From the NCBI GenBank assembly GCA_016223135.1, contig JACRPQ010000009.1, forward strand, positions 107,126 to 171,125: DNA of 64,000 nt, in the 5' to 3' direction. Made by a program: the position numbers and the translations under genes. Under the pieces are notes generated by a model, which was not told the origin of the DNA, searched no databases, and saw only the letters and a list, made by a program, of their open reading frames with translations. Shown piece by piece: positions 1 to 7,425 of this stretch; the first letter of the stretch is position 1, and the number at the start of each line of letters is the position of its first letter. The DNA is from Chloroflexota bacterium (GTDB lineage Bacteria; Chloroflexota; Anaerolineae; Anaerolineales; Villigracilaceae).

Positions 1-1
1 G

Positions 2-301
2 ATCCTCGCCCGGCGCATCCCCCGCCTCCGCCTGGCGCAAACGCAGACCGGCTTCGCCGTCATCCCGGCAGAATTCATCATCCCGCACTTCGACGCCATC
101 CCTGTCATGTTCAAACCCTTCGTCTTCGCCCTGCGCCGTCAACTGCGCGAAGGCGAACGGATAATCGGCGTGGACGAAGAGACCGCCCTCGTCGGCAGGC
201 TCGGCGGCGAATGGCGAGTCATGGGACGCGGCAGCGTCCATCTGTTCACAAAAAAAGGCGAGCAGGTTTACCTAAGCGGACAAATCCTCACGCTCGACTG
301 A
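2..301 (+). CDS. C-terminal fragment, type 1 glutamine amidotransferase-like (peptidase S51-like) protein
   Basis: The reading frame is open from the left edge of the window to a TGA at 299-301, so only the last 99 residues are visible and the start is outside. The segment IIGVDEETALVGRLGGEWRV resembles the C-terminal part of S51/cyanophycinase-like type 1 glutamine amidotransferase proteins, where an I-DEDTAL motif and a W-V-G-G-V strand close the fold. The nucleophile region is not in the window, so activity cannot be judged. The family call is inference from this short tail. Confidence 0.5.
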   Translation: MLARRIPRLRLAQTQTGFAVIPAEFIIPHFDAIPVMFKPFVFALRRQLREGERIIGVDEETALVGRLGGEWRVMGRGSVHLFTKKGEQVYLSGQILTLD

Positions 302-322
302 CTCGACTGACCACAACCCAGC

Positions 323-415
323 CATCAGACTCCCGACCATCAGACTCTCGACTATCAGACTCCCGACCATCAGACCATCAGACTCTCGACTATCAGACTC
401 CCGACTATCAGACTA
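323..415. repeat. short tandem repeat, 15-bp unit
   Basis: Six tandem copies of a 15-bp unit (ATCAGACTCCCGACC and variants with CTCGACT), one of them shortened, fill the gap between the first gene and the M42 peptidase. The array ends about 27 bp before the next start codon. No coding function is apparent. Confidence 0.8.
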
Positions 416-442
416 CAAAACCATAAGACTCAGGACTCCCAA

Positions 443-1447
443 ATGAAAAAACTCCTCAAACAACTCACCGAAACCTTTGCCCCCTCCGGCTACGAAGACG
501 AAATCCGCAAACTCGTGCGGGCGGAAGTTGAACCGCTCGCCGACGAAATCCAAGTGGACGCGCTTGGCAGCCTCATCGTCCGCAAAAAGCCAACCAAACC
601 GTCCAAAGCCTCGAAAAAGATTATGATCGCCGCCCACATGGACGAAATCGGTCTCATGGTTAGCCATGTGGACGAGAGAGGCTTCGTCCGCTTCTCGCCG
701 ATTGGCGGCGTGTTCGGCAAATATGTTCACGGCGGACGCGTCCGCTTTTTGAACGGCGTACAAGGCGTCATCGGCTACGACCGCTTTGACAAAACCCACG
801 AGGCGCCCCCTCTCGACAAAGTCTTCATAGACGTAGGCGCCACCAGCCCCAAAGACTGCCCCGTCAAAGTGGGCGACGTCGCCGCCTTCGACCGCCCCTT
901 CATCGAAATGGGGGACCGCCTCGTTGCCAAATCCATGGATGACCGCGTCGGCGTGCTGGTCGCCATCGAAGCGCTGCGCGCTCTCCAATCCACCCCGCAC
1001 GACGTGTACTTCGTCTTCACCACACAAGAGGAAGTCGGCGTGCGCGGCGCAACCACCTCCGCCTTTGGCATTGACCCCGACCTCGGCATTGCCCTCGACG
1101 TAACCCCCGCCGCCGACACCCCCGACGCCGCAAAAATGGCAATGGCACTGGGCAAAGGTCCCTGCATCAAAATCAAAGACGCCGGCGCGCTCTCCGACCC
1201 GCGCGTCGTTCAGTGGATGATTCGCACAGCGGAAAAGAACAACATCCCCTACCAGCGCGAAGTTCTGTTGTTCGGCGGCACCGACGCGCGCGCCATGCAA
1301 TCTGCCCGCGCCGGCGTGCCGGCAGGTTGTATTTCCGTCGCCACCCGTTACGTCCACTCGCCCTCCGAAATGGTGGACTACGCCGACGTGCAGAACTCAG
1401 TCAAACTGCTGATCGCCCTCCTGCGTGCGCCGATTGACCTCGAATGA
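443..1447 (+). CDS. M42 family metallopeptidase (glutamyl/leucyl aminopeptidase type)
   Basis: A cytosolic metal-dependent aminopeptidase of 334 residues, the usual M42 length. The expected metal ligands are visible in order: His in IAAHMDEIG (near residue 70), Asp in AKSMDDRVG (near 160), Glu-Glu in TQEEVG (near 195), Asp in IALDVT (near 218) and the late His in RYVHSPSEM (near 305). M42 enzymes bind two Zn or Co ions, often form dodecameric shells and trim N-terminal residues from short peptides. The start at 443 gives a complete N-terminus (MKKLLKQLTETFAPSGYE). Its TGA overlaps the ATG of the next gene by 4 bp, so the two are probably co-translated. Confidence 0.93.
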   Translation: MKKLLKQLTETFAPSGYEDEIRKLVRAEVEPLADEIQVDALGSLIVRKKPTKPSKASKKIMIAAHMDEIGLMVSHVDERGFVRFSPIGGVFGKYVHGGRVRFLNGVQGVIGYDRFDKTHEAPPLDKVFIDVGATSPKDCPVKVGDVAAFDRPFIEMGDRLVAKSMDDRVGVLVAIEALRALQSTPHDVYFVFTTQEEVGVRGATTSAFGIDPDLGIALDVTPAADTPDAAKMAMALGKGPCIKIKDAGALSDPRVVQWMIRTAEKNNIPYQREVLLFGGTDARAMQSARAGVPAGCISVATRYVHSPSEMVDYADVQNSVKLLIALLRAPIDLE

Positions 1448-2706
1448 CCTCACGATTTTGGCGGATCGCGTCACTGACGCTCACCCTGCTGCTGGCTGGC
1501 TGCGCGTCCCTCGCCCCGCTTCTTTCCCCGCCGACGCCTGTTCCGTCCCCTCAAGCCACCGCCACTCCTCAGGCGACTCCCACCCTCCCTGCTCCGGCAG
1601 TGACCAGCCAGCCGCGTCTCTTGCGCGTCTGGCTGCCGGCGCGCTTTGATCCAAACTCCGGCGCTCCCTCCGCCGAACTGCTCAAAGCCCGCCTGCAAAC
1701 CTTCGAGGCGGAACATCCTGGCATAAAACTCGATGTTCGCATCAAATCCGAGACGGACATCCTGCGCACCCTTTCCCTAACAAACAATGCCGCCCCCGCC
1801 GCCATGCCGGACCTGATTGCTCTATCCTATTGGAACATGCAAAAGGCGGCGTCGGCTGGTTTTTTGCACCCGCTCGAAGGATTGACCTCCCTCTTGCAAG
1901 ACCCCGATTGGTATGCCTTTGCCCGCGAACTGGGGCATCTCAAAAACGTCGAATACGGCATTCCCTTTGCGAGCGACGTTTTGGTCATCGTTCACCGCCG
2001 CGGCTTGTTCGATGCGCCTCCCGCCTCCTGGGACGACGTCCTTGTCTCAACGGCTTCACTGACGTTTCCCGCATCCGACCCCCAGGCGTTGTTTCCACTT
2101 TCACTTTACCTTTCCAACAACCTGCCGCTGGTGGACGAACAAGGCGCGCTGACTTTGGATGAAGGCGCTTTAATTCGCCTGTTTACTTTTTACCGCCAAG
2201 CGCTGGACAGAGGAACCATTCCGCTCTCCATCCGTGACCAACAGACAGACGCGCAGTCGCTTCAGTTTTATCAGGCAGGTCAATCCAATTTGGCGGTCGT
2301 GTGGCTTTCCAGCGCGCTCCAAACGCCCGACGGAAATTACCTCCCTTTACCGGCTTTGGAAAACGGATATTACACGCTGGGGGATGGCTGGGTGTGGGCG
2401 CTGGCGGGTTCAAATATCGAAAATCAACCGCTGGCAGTGGAATTGGCGTCGTACCTTGTTGAAAGCAGTTTCATGTCCCAGTGGACGCGCGCCGCAGGCG
2501 TCCTGCCAGCCCGTCCGCAGGCGCTGAACGAATGGGATGTTGAATTGCGAGCGCCGCTTCATGAAGCGCTTCAGTCGGCTCACCCGCTTCCACCCGAAGA
2601 TGCCGTATCGGTGATGGGACCTCTTTTGCAAAAGGCGCTGATGCGGCTGTTTAATGGCGAACAGCCCGAAGCGGTGGCGCGAAGCGTGATGGAAGAATTA
2701 AAGTAA
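1444..2706 (+). CDS. ABC transporter extracellular solute-binding lipoprotein (family 1, sugar type)
   Basis: A 420-residue protein starts with a lipoprotein signal (LTLLLAGCASL, Cys near residue 19), then a Pro/Thr/Ala-rich linker to about residue 55, then a family 1 substrate-binding fold. Typical segments are ELLKARLQTFEAEHPGIKLD, PDLIALSYWNMQKAASAGFL and the tail QKALMRLFNGEQPEAVA. It would deliver a substrate, probably a sugar, to an ABC permease, but no permease or ATPase for it lies nearby. It overlaps the M42 gene by ATGA, so the upstream gene may share its role, for example in peptide or oligosaccharide use. The substrate is unknown. Confidence 0.88.
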   Translation: MTSRFWRIASLTLTLLLAGCASLAPLLSPPTPVPSPQATATPQATPTLPAPAVTSQPRLLRVWLPARFDPNSGAPSAELLKARLQTFEAEHPGIKLDVRIKSETDILRTLSLTNNAAPAAMPDLIALSYWNMQKAASAGFLHPLEGLTSLLQDPDWYAFARELGHLKNVEYGIPFASDVLVIVHRRGLFDAPPASWDDVLVSTASLTFPASDPQALFPLSLYLSNNLPLVDEQGALTLDEGALIRLFTFYRQALDRGTIPLSIRDQQTDAQSLQFYQAGQSNLAVVWLSSALQTPDGNYLPLPALENGYYTLGDGWVWALAGSNIENQPLAVELASYLVESSFMSQWTRAAGVLPARPQALNEWDVELRAPLHEALQSAHPLPPEDAVSVMGPLLQKALMRLFNGEQPEAVARSVMEELK

Positions 2707-2723
2707 CTGATGTTACGCGGTAG

Positions 2724-2745
2724 CGCGAGATTTATCTCGCGTTTT
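2724..2745 (+). terminator. possible rho-independent terminator after the binding-protein gene
   Basis: An 8-bp stem CGCGAGAT/ATCTCGCG with a 2-nt centre is followed directly by TTTT. It lies 18 bp after the stop codon at 2706. The U-tract is short. Confidence 0.45.
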
Positions 2746-2888
2746 CAGGCGACATATTTTCAGGCGACATAAATGTCGCCCTACGAATAAACTGCGTAAT
2801 GTCAGTTAAGTTGGTTTTTTTCTGCGTTTATCTGCGTTTTTCAGCGTCCCATTTGAAACTGTCAGGTCGCTAGATGTTTTTTTGAATT

Positions 2889-2993
2889 CTTTACCGTACA
2901 CAGAAACCCTAAAGGTCTGCTTTCCCTTCGTGAATTTGAGAATTTCCAAAAAGACCTTTAGAGTTTTTCACGAGAGAAATGTACGGTAGAGAG
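2889..2993 (+). repeat. palindromic element PE-B, copy 1
   Basis: A 105-bp element with imperfect terminal inverted repeats (CTTTACCGTACA at the left, TGTACGGTAGAG at the right). It contains an inner inverted pair, ACCCTAAAGGTCT and AGACCTTTAGAG, around a core starting GCTTTCCCTTCGTG. An almost identical copy lies in inverse orientation at 4930-5040 and a split copy at 15549-15881. It has no coding capacity, so a MITE-like or REP-like nature is likely. Confidence 0.85.
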
Positions 2994-3096
2994 TTTTTGA
3001 AAAAAATCCGCGCAATCTGCCTCATCAGCGTAATTCGCGTTGAGGGGTTGGCGCTTGTACGGTACCGAAATTTTCCCACCCTTTGCGCCAGAGCAG

Positions 3097-3861
3097 TTAC
3101 TCTTTCATTTTGACGTACATCACAGTCGTGCCGCCCACATCCTGCGTGCGGATTTCGAAGCGGTCTTTGAGTTTGGCGATCATGCGCGAGAGTTGTTTGT
3201 GACCGTACGTGCGCGGGTCGAAACTCGGGTCCACTTGATAGATTGCCTGTCCCAGTGTGGCGAGGGGTGCCCAGCCATCCTGCCCGACCGCCATTTCGAA
3301 TGCCTGACTCAGGACGGGCATGGGATCAAGTTCCTCTTTGCCTTCTTCTTGCTTCTTGCCGGTCGTTTTCTTCGTTTGCGCCTGTTTTTGCCGGGTGGCT
3401 TTCTTTTCCGCCGCAAGATTTTCGGTGAAGACGAACACGTCGCAGGCGTTGACGAAGGCTTTGGGGGTCTTCTTTTCGCCGATGCCCATCACGAAGATGC
3501 CCGATTCGCGGATGCGCGTGGCAAGGCGGGTATAGTCGCTGTCGGAGGAGACGAGGCAGAAGCCGTCCACCACGCCGGAATGGAGGATATCCATGGCGTC
3601 AATGATCATGGCGCTGTCGGTGGCGTTCTTGCCAACCGTGTAGCGGAACTGCTGGATGGGCTGGAAGGCGTGATAGTTGAGAATGTCCTTCCAGGAGTTC
3701 ATGTTGCTGGTGGTCCAGTCACCGTAGATGCGGCGGACGGTGACCTGCCCGTGTTTACCAGCCTCCACCAGCATTTCCGGGAGGAGGGAAGGCTGAGCGT
3801 TATCGCCGTCTATCAGGATGGCGATTTTATTGCGAAGGGTGGATAAATTATCGTTTGCCAT
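3097..3861 (-). CDS. NYN domain (LabA/DUF88-like) protein with C-terminal OST-HTH/LOTUS domain
   Basis: 254 residues. Residues 10-150 match a PIN-like NYN nuclease fold, with acidic motifs ILIDGDNA (residues 15-22), NATDSAMIIDAMD (near 79-91) and VSSDSDYTRL (near 103-112). A Lys/Gln-rich linker (residues 152-177) leads to an OST-HTH/LOTUS domain ending KLKDRFEIRTQDVGGTTVMYVK. NYN-OST-HTH proteins are thought to act on RNA; the target here is unknown. The gene has a TATAAT box 6 nt before its ATG and no Shine-Dalgarno, so it is probably translated leaderless. It stands alone between two inverted PE-B copies together with the next lipoprotein gene. Confidence 0.9.
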   Translation of the reverse strand: MANDNLSTLRNKIAILIDGDNAQPSLLPEMLVEAGKHGQVTVRRIYGDWTTSNMNSWKDILNYHAFQPIQQFRYTVGKNATDSAMIIDAMDILHSGVVDGFCLVSSDSDYTRLATRIRESGIFVMGIGEKKTPKAFVNACDVFVFTENLAAEKKATRQKQAQTKKTTGKKQEEGKEELDPMPVLSQAFEMAVGQDGWAPLATLGQAIYQVDPSFDPRTYGHKQLSRMIAKLKDRFEIRTQDVGGTTVMYVKMKE

Positions 3862-3867
3862 ACTTTA

Positions 3868-3873
3868 ATTATA
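3868..3873 (-). promoter_or_regulatory. -10 box of probable leaderless promoter (NYN gene)
   Basis: TATAAT on the minus strand ends 6 nt before the ATG at 3861. With a normal -10 to start-site distance, transcription would begin at or next to the A of ATG. No clear -35 is seen. Confidence 0.6.
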
Positions 3874-3908
3874 ACCTTCCGGCAGCGTTAGTATTACAGC
3901 GAAAATCC

Positions 3909-3962
3909 AATGCTAGAGAGCGTCGCTTATGTTGTGACGCAGCAAACGTTCTCTAACATTTG
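3909..3962. repeat. imperfect inverted repeat with GTTCTCTAAC core
   Basis: Arms AATGCTAGAGAGCGTC and the complement of AACGTTCTCTAACATT face each other across about 20 bp, between the NYN start and the stop of the lipoprotein gene. The core sequence recurs at 7401-7425 and inside the element at 46225-46317. It could act as a factor-independent hairpin for the lipoprotein transcript, but it lacks a U-tract. Confidence 0.5.
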
Positions 3963-3990
3963 TGCATCGTTTACAGATGAGCCCTCTGCT

Positions 3991-4665
3991 TTATGGCGTG
4001 AGAGGCACGGGCGTGTTCAAGCCGTCGGGTTTGGGGGCGAAGCGTCCGATGTCCCGGCAGGAGGCGGCGCCTTCGCGGGGGAAGAGTCCCTGGTCGCTTC
4101 GCACCTCCACCTGGATGGGGCTTTCCGCCTGGTAGGTGCTGTCCACCGTCATCTTGAGGGTGATTTCGTAGCCGACGGGGAGGAGGGCGATTTCCTGAGT
4201 CTTGTCGGGATGTTCCCTGCCTTCGTCGAGGGCGTAGAGGGTGGCAACCAAATTGGTCAGCGGGACGTTGCCGATATTCTTGAGCGTGACGTAGGCATTG
4301 GTCACTTCGCCCATGCCGTGCAGGATGTCAATGTCGGTGTTGCAGCCCAAGATGACGATGCGGAGCGCAGGCGCGTTGGTGATGGGCGTAGGGGTGAAAG
4401 TGTTGACCGGCGTTTCCGTAACAGTGGGGGAGGGCTGGTTGGTGTTGGTGGGGAGGAAGGTCGGTGTGAGGGACGGGGAGGGAGTAAGCGTGGCGATGAA
4501 CGGCGTGGCGGTAGCGCCGCCGATCACCACCGGCGTGGGGCTGACGATGGACGGTGTCCGCGTGGGGGGCAGGAAGGGTGTGGGCTGGGGCAAAGGATTG
4601 ACGCCCCAACCGCTGCAGGCGGCAAGGACAGCGGCGGACAGGATAAGCAGGGTGGTTCTCTTCAT
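3991..4665 (-). CDS. lipoprotein with Pro/Thr linker and CARDB-like C-terminal domain
   Basis: 224 residues from the ATG at 4665, preceded by a strong ribosome site (GGGAGGAG). The N-terminus MKRTTLLILSAAVLAACSG is a lipoprotein signal with Cys at 17. A Pro/Thr-rich low-complexity linker covers roughly residues 25-95. The C-terminal 125 residues (NAYVTLKNIGNVPLTNLVA, then a repeated beta pattern) resemble CARDB-type Ig-like adhesion modules. It is predicted to be anchored outside the membrane, with unknown function. The longer reading frame upstream lacks a ribosome site and was not used. Confidence 0.8.
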   Translation of the reverse strand: MKRTTLLILSAAVLAACSGWGVNPLPQPTPFLPPTRTPSIVSPTPVVIGGATATPFIATLTPSPSLTPTFLPTNTNQPSPTVTETPVNTFTPTPITNAPALRIVILGCNTDIDILHGMGEVTNAYVTLKNIGNVPLTNLVATLYALDEGREHPDKTQEIALLPVGYEITLKMTVDSTYQAESPIQVEVRSDQGLFPREGAASCRDIGRFAPKPDGLNTPVPLTP

Positions 4666-4746
4666 TTTTTCTCCTCCCTTTGATTGTATCTCGTTGCTCG
4701 TCATTGTGGAGACCCTAACTCGGACGAGCCGAAACTGCTCTGTTGC

Positions 4747-4873
4747 AAACATGAGATAGGCATGGTAAATCGCTCTGTTGCAAGGATTTTTCCGAGCGTA
4801 CTCGGCGGTCTCTACCGCCGGGTTTGCGCAAGAGAGCGCAAACTACGCAGATTTTTTTTGATGATTGCAACAG
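4747..4873 (+). repeat. palindromic element PE-A, copy 1
   Basis: About 127 bp are almost identical, in inverse orientation, to 15322-15448. The core at 4772-4873 begins GCTCTGTTGCAA and ends TTGCAACAG, a terminal inverted repeat. Inside are hairpins CCGAGCGTACTCGG, CGGCGGTCTCTACCGCCG and GTTTGCGCAAGAGAGCGCAAAC. There is no gene in it, so it is MITE-like. Confidence 0.85.
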
Positions 4874-4885
4874 AAAAGGATTCAA

Positions 4886-5074
4886 CCACAAAGGTCACGA
4901 AGGAACACAAAGGAAACTCTTTTTAAAACCTCTCTACCGTACATTTCTTCTCTCGTGAAAAACCCTAAAGGTCTTTTTGGAAATTCTCAAATTCACGAAG
5001 GGAAAGCAGACCTTTAGGGTTTCTGTGTGTACGGTAAAGAATTTAAAACTTCGTGTCCTTTGTGTCCTTCGTGG
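4886..5074. repeat. element PE-F interrupted by PE-B
   Basis: Outer arms CCACAAAGGTCACGAAGG at the left and CCTTTGTGTCCTTCGTGG at the right form an inverted repeat. A full PE-B copy (4930-5040) sits between them, which looks like one small element nested in another. Uninterrupted PE-F arms are seen at 15476-15540 and 37019-37089. Confidence 0.65.
4930..5040 (-). repeat. palindromic element PE-B, copy 2 (inverted)
   Basis: The reverse complement of the element at 2889-2993 with only a few differences, including the ACCCTAAAGGTCT / AGACCTTTAGGGT pair. Together the two copies bracket the NYN gene and the CARDB-like lipoprotein gene as inverted repeats. Confidence 0.85.
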
Positions 5075-5099
5075 AAATCCTTGCTTAGGGTCTTGTAAC

Positions 5100-6446
5100 C
5101 TACAACTGCCCGCTGTCGCCCCAGTGTTCCAGTTTCTTTTGATATTCTGGGTTGTCGTAACGCGAGAGGGCAAAGGCATGGGCATATTCAGGCAGGGCGG
5201 CTCCTGTCACATGTGCCGCCAGCAGTTCACCCACCGCACACGCCGACATGATGCCATACCCCGACACCGCTCCCGCCACGAACGCCCCCTCCACGCCCAT
5301 AGGTCCCACCAACGGACGGTTCTCGCGCGTTTTGGTGTAAAAACCGCCGTCCAATTGAGGGCGCGGTATTCTGCCGAAATATTCCTTCATGCGCGGCAGC
5401 ATGGCGGCGAGTCCGCGCAGCGCGATTTCAGGATATTGCTCATCCAACGGGGGCGCGTCCACAGGGTCCATTGGCAGGGTGTGATATTCCCACAGCATCA
5501 AAATATCCGTTCCGCCGCCTTCGGGACGCGTATGCGCGCCCGGCGGGAAGGTCCCGGTCAGCCAGCGGGTTTCGGGGTCGTCTGCCAATGCCGCCCGTTC
5601 GTCGTCAGTCCACGGCAGGGCCTGCGCGTCGTTCCAAATCAACAGCGGCGCGTCGCGTCCCACCACGCCCAGCGCATCCTTGATGACAGCCTTGAGATGT
5701 AACTCAGTGTACACAGGCAGGTCCACGCCAACCAGTTTGCCGACCTCCTTGAGGAACGGTCCCGCCGCGTTGATGAAGACGGGGGATTCGACTCGGACTC
5801 CCGAACTTAATTGGACGCCTCGAACTCGTCCTCCATCCACAGCCACACCTGTCACCCTGCCCGCCTCAAAACGGACCCCGAGCCTGCGTCCGCTTTCGAG
5901 GAGATACATCCCCAACTGTTGCGCCGAAAGCCACCCCGCCCGCCTCGCGTGCAGCGCCGCGACGGCTTTGTCGGTCAGGTAAGGGAAGTGTCTGCGGATG
6001 AGGTCGCTGCCGAGGAGCAGGTCGGCTCCGCTGGGGGCGTGGAGGAAGCCTTCGGGTTGGGAAGGTTGGTAGTCTGAAGTTTCGGAGGAGTGAATGCGAA
6101 TCGGACCGGCGCCCAGGCTCGAGATTAAGTCCGAAGCGGCTTTCATCTCCGCAATCTTGCTTTCATCTGCGGTGACGTAGAGGTAGCCGCGGCGGTTCAT
6201 CCGAAAGACATTCCCGCTTTCGTTGGCGAACGCTTCCATCAGGTCAATGGAGCGGTTCATCAGGGCGAGCATGGCGGGGTCGGGCCACCAGTTGCGATAG
6301 CACTCGGTGGAGCGGTCGCTGGTGAAGGAGAGGGGCGGGCGCTCGTCCACGAGCAGGATGCGGCGGATGCCCGCTTTGGCGAGGAAGTGCGCGGCGGAAA
6401 CGCCGACGATGCCCGCGCCGCAAATGACGGCGTCGTAGTGTTCCAT
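5100..6446 (-). CDS. FAD-dependent oxidoreductase (DAO / sarcosine oxidase-like family)
   Basis: 448 residues with an N-terminal dinucleotide-binding motif AVICGAGIVGVSAAHFLAKAG, an acidic residue ending the second strand (LLVDE), and a C-terminal FAD-contacting motif GAFVAGAVSGYGIMSA. The layout fits the glycine/sarcosine oxidase (DAO, PF01266) family, which oxidises secondary or tertiary amino acids or related amines. The substrate cannot be read from sequence. The ATG at 6446 has GGCGGAG upstream and a TACAAT box further out. It is probably monocistronic or linked to the glutaredoxin gene. Confidence 0.88.
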   Translation of the reverse strand: MEHYDAVICGAGIVGVSAAHFLAKAGIRRILLVDERPPLSFTSDRSTECYRNWWPDPAMLALMNRSIDLMEAFANESGNVFRMNRRGYLYVTADESKIAEMKAASDLISSLGAGPIRIHSSETSDYQPSQPEGFLHAPSGADLLLGSDLIRRHFPYLTDKAVAALHARRAGWLSAQQLGMYLLESGRRLGVRFEAGRVTGVAVDGGRVRGVQLSSGVRVESPVFINAAGPFLKEVGKLVGVDLPVYTELHLKAVIKDALGVVGRDAPLLIWNDAQALPWTDDERAALADDPETRWLTGTFPPGAHTRPEGGGTDILMLWEYHTLPMDPVDAPPLDEQYPEIALRGLAAMLPRMKEYFGRIPRPQLDGGFYTKTRENRPLVGPMGVEGAFVAGAVSGYGIMSACAVGELLAAHVTGAALPEYAHAFALSRYDNPEYQKKLEHWGDSGQL

Positions 6447-6521
6447 AAAAAACTCCGCCTGATTGTATCAGACGGAGCAGGAACGTCTCGAAGGTTTTAG
6501 AGGTGTTGCGATTTGGGCGAT

Positions 6522-6782
6522 TTAGTTGAATTTCTGCTTGAGTTCATCCCAGCCCGGCTCGACGAGGATGGAGCCGTCGGGGAAGATGATGGTCGGCACG
6601 CTTCTCATGCCGTTGTTGACTTGGACGACGAATTCGGTCGCCTCGCGGTTGCCCTCGAGGTTGATGCGCAGGTGCGGGATGTTGTGCGCCTCGAAGAATT
6701 TCTTCGCGCGGTGACAATCGGGACAGTATTCAGTCACGTACATGACGATTTGGGAGGGGGTGAGGGTGCAGCAGTCGGACAT
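6522..6782 (-). CDS. glutaredoxin-family protein (mycoredoxin-like)
   Basis: 86 residues with a thioredoxin fold, CPDC active-site motif at residues 20-23, cis-Pro segment RSVPTIIF and the closing helix EPGWDELKQKF. CPDC and the short size resemble mycoredoxin/NrdH-like glutaredoxins that reduce mixed disulfides in the cytosol. AGAGG stands 7 nt before the ATG at 6782. It lies upstream of the FAD oxidoreductase on the same strand and could be transcribed with it. Confidence 0.88.
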   Translation of the reverse strand: MSDCCTLTPSQIVMYVTEYCPDCHRAKKFFEAHNIPHLRINLEGNREATEFVVQVNNGMRSVPTIIFPDGSILVEPGWDELKQKFN

Positions 6783-6871
6783 GGTTTTGCCTCTTCAATG
6801 AATTTTCGGTCTTTTTGAACGGTTTCCGCCTCAAAATCTTACCCCAAAAGCCGTGTGCTGTTTTGCCTGCC

Positions 6872-6914
6872 CAGTTACCAGTCATCAGTTATCAGTCATC
6901 AGTTATCAGTTGCC
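6872..6914. repeat. simple tandem repeat (AGTTATCAGTCATC type)
   Basis: Degenerate tandem units of AGTTA(T/C)CAGTCATC. The same kind of repeat appears at 61918-61966 and, weaker, at 43953-43983. No gene overlaps it. Confidence 0.7.
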
Positions 6915-6917
6915 AAG

Positions 6918-7133
6918 CTATTCCCGCTTCGCTGCTTGTGTGAGAATGTGCAAGGCAGTTGTGACGGCGAGGGAAAGCGCCTGCCGGTCGGGCGGGTGTC
7001 CCTTTTCTTCCTCCTCCAGCAGGCGGAGTAACGATCCTCGCACGCCGCTGGCGCGGTGCGCCCAGACCGAATCGGCGGAGATGCGCTCGAGGCGCTCGGT
7101 CAACATGCAGAGGAGGTGGGACTCATGCGGCAT
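6918..7133 (-). CDS. small hypothetical protein
   Basis: 71 residues from the ATG at 7133 (an in-frame TTG at 7166 would add 11). The sequence is helical and charged (LTERLERISADSVWAHRASG, then LLRLLEEEEKG). It does not look like a frame shadow because no other gene occupies the opposite strand. No family was recognised. No clear ribosome site precedes either start. Confidence 0.5.
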   Translation of the reverse strand: MPHESHLLCMLTERLERISADSVWAHRASGVRGSLLRLLEEEEKGHPPDRQALSLAVTTALHILTQAAKRE

Positions 7134-7194
7134 AAAAGCAATGTGTTGCGATAAGATGTTTCTCAAACAAATCCAGATTGTTTTGTCAATGGAT

Positions 7195-7200
7195 TATAAT
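7195..7200 (+). promoter_or_regulatory. -10 box of tRNA-Arg
   Basis: TATAAT lies 11 nt before the first base of the tRNA. No convincing -35 is seen at 16-18 bp spacing. Confidence 0.6.
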
Positions 7201-7211
7201 TACACAAAGTT

Positions 7212-7285
7212 GCGCCCATAGCTCAATTGGACAGAGCACTTGTCTTCGGAACAAGCGGTTGGGAGTTCGAGTCTCTCTGGGCGCA
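7212..7285 (+). tRNA. tRNA-Arg (anticodon TCG)
   Basis: A full cloverleaf can be drawn: acceptor GCGCCCA/TGGGCGC with discriminator A at 7285, D arm GCTC...GAGC, anticodon arm CTTGT-CTTCGGA-ACAAG giving TCG (reads CGA), and T arm GGGAG-TTCGAGT-CTCTC. CCA is not encoded. Confidence 0.95.
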
Positions 7286-7400
7286 CTTTTACTTTTTGGC
7301 GCGGCTTTTTATCTTTTTCCAAACCACACTTTGAACAAATTCGCGTTTTCATACTAAGCCCTTGTATAACTGAAGAAAACTTGGCTTACTGCAAAGGCAG

Positions 7401-7425
7401 ACGTTAGAGAACGTTTGCTGCGCGG
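7401..7425. repeat. partial copy of the GTTCTCTAAC repeat
   Basis: ACGTTAGAGAACGTTTGCTGC matches, on the opposite strand, the right arm of the inverted repeat at 3909-3962. It lies directly after the stop of the next minus-strand gene. Apart from this, the gap 7286-7425 is AT-rich and shows no gene. Confidence 0.5.

Larger units (their letters stand above)
2707..3096. other. gene-free stretch between convergent genes
   Basis: No credible gene. It holds the possible terminator at 2724-2745, a small hairpin GGCGACAT/ATGTCGCC at 2763-2780, decayed repeat text at 2815-2850 and 3001-3045, and a complete palindromic element at 2889-2993 (listed separately). Confidence 0.7.

Noticed and set aside
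211..426. 71-codon frame with SRPSDSRLSDSRPSD repeats
   Set aside because: Translation of the 15-bp tandem repeat; no start signal.
413..1357. Long minus-strand open frame (314 codons) opposite the M42 gene
   Set aside because: Composition is that of an antisense shadow of a GC-rich gene; the plus strand has clear M42 motifs.
3040..3846. Plus-strand open frame of 268 codons opposite the NYN gene
   Set aside because: Antisense shadow; the minus strand has the complete NYN and OST-HTH motifs.
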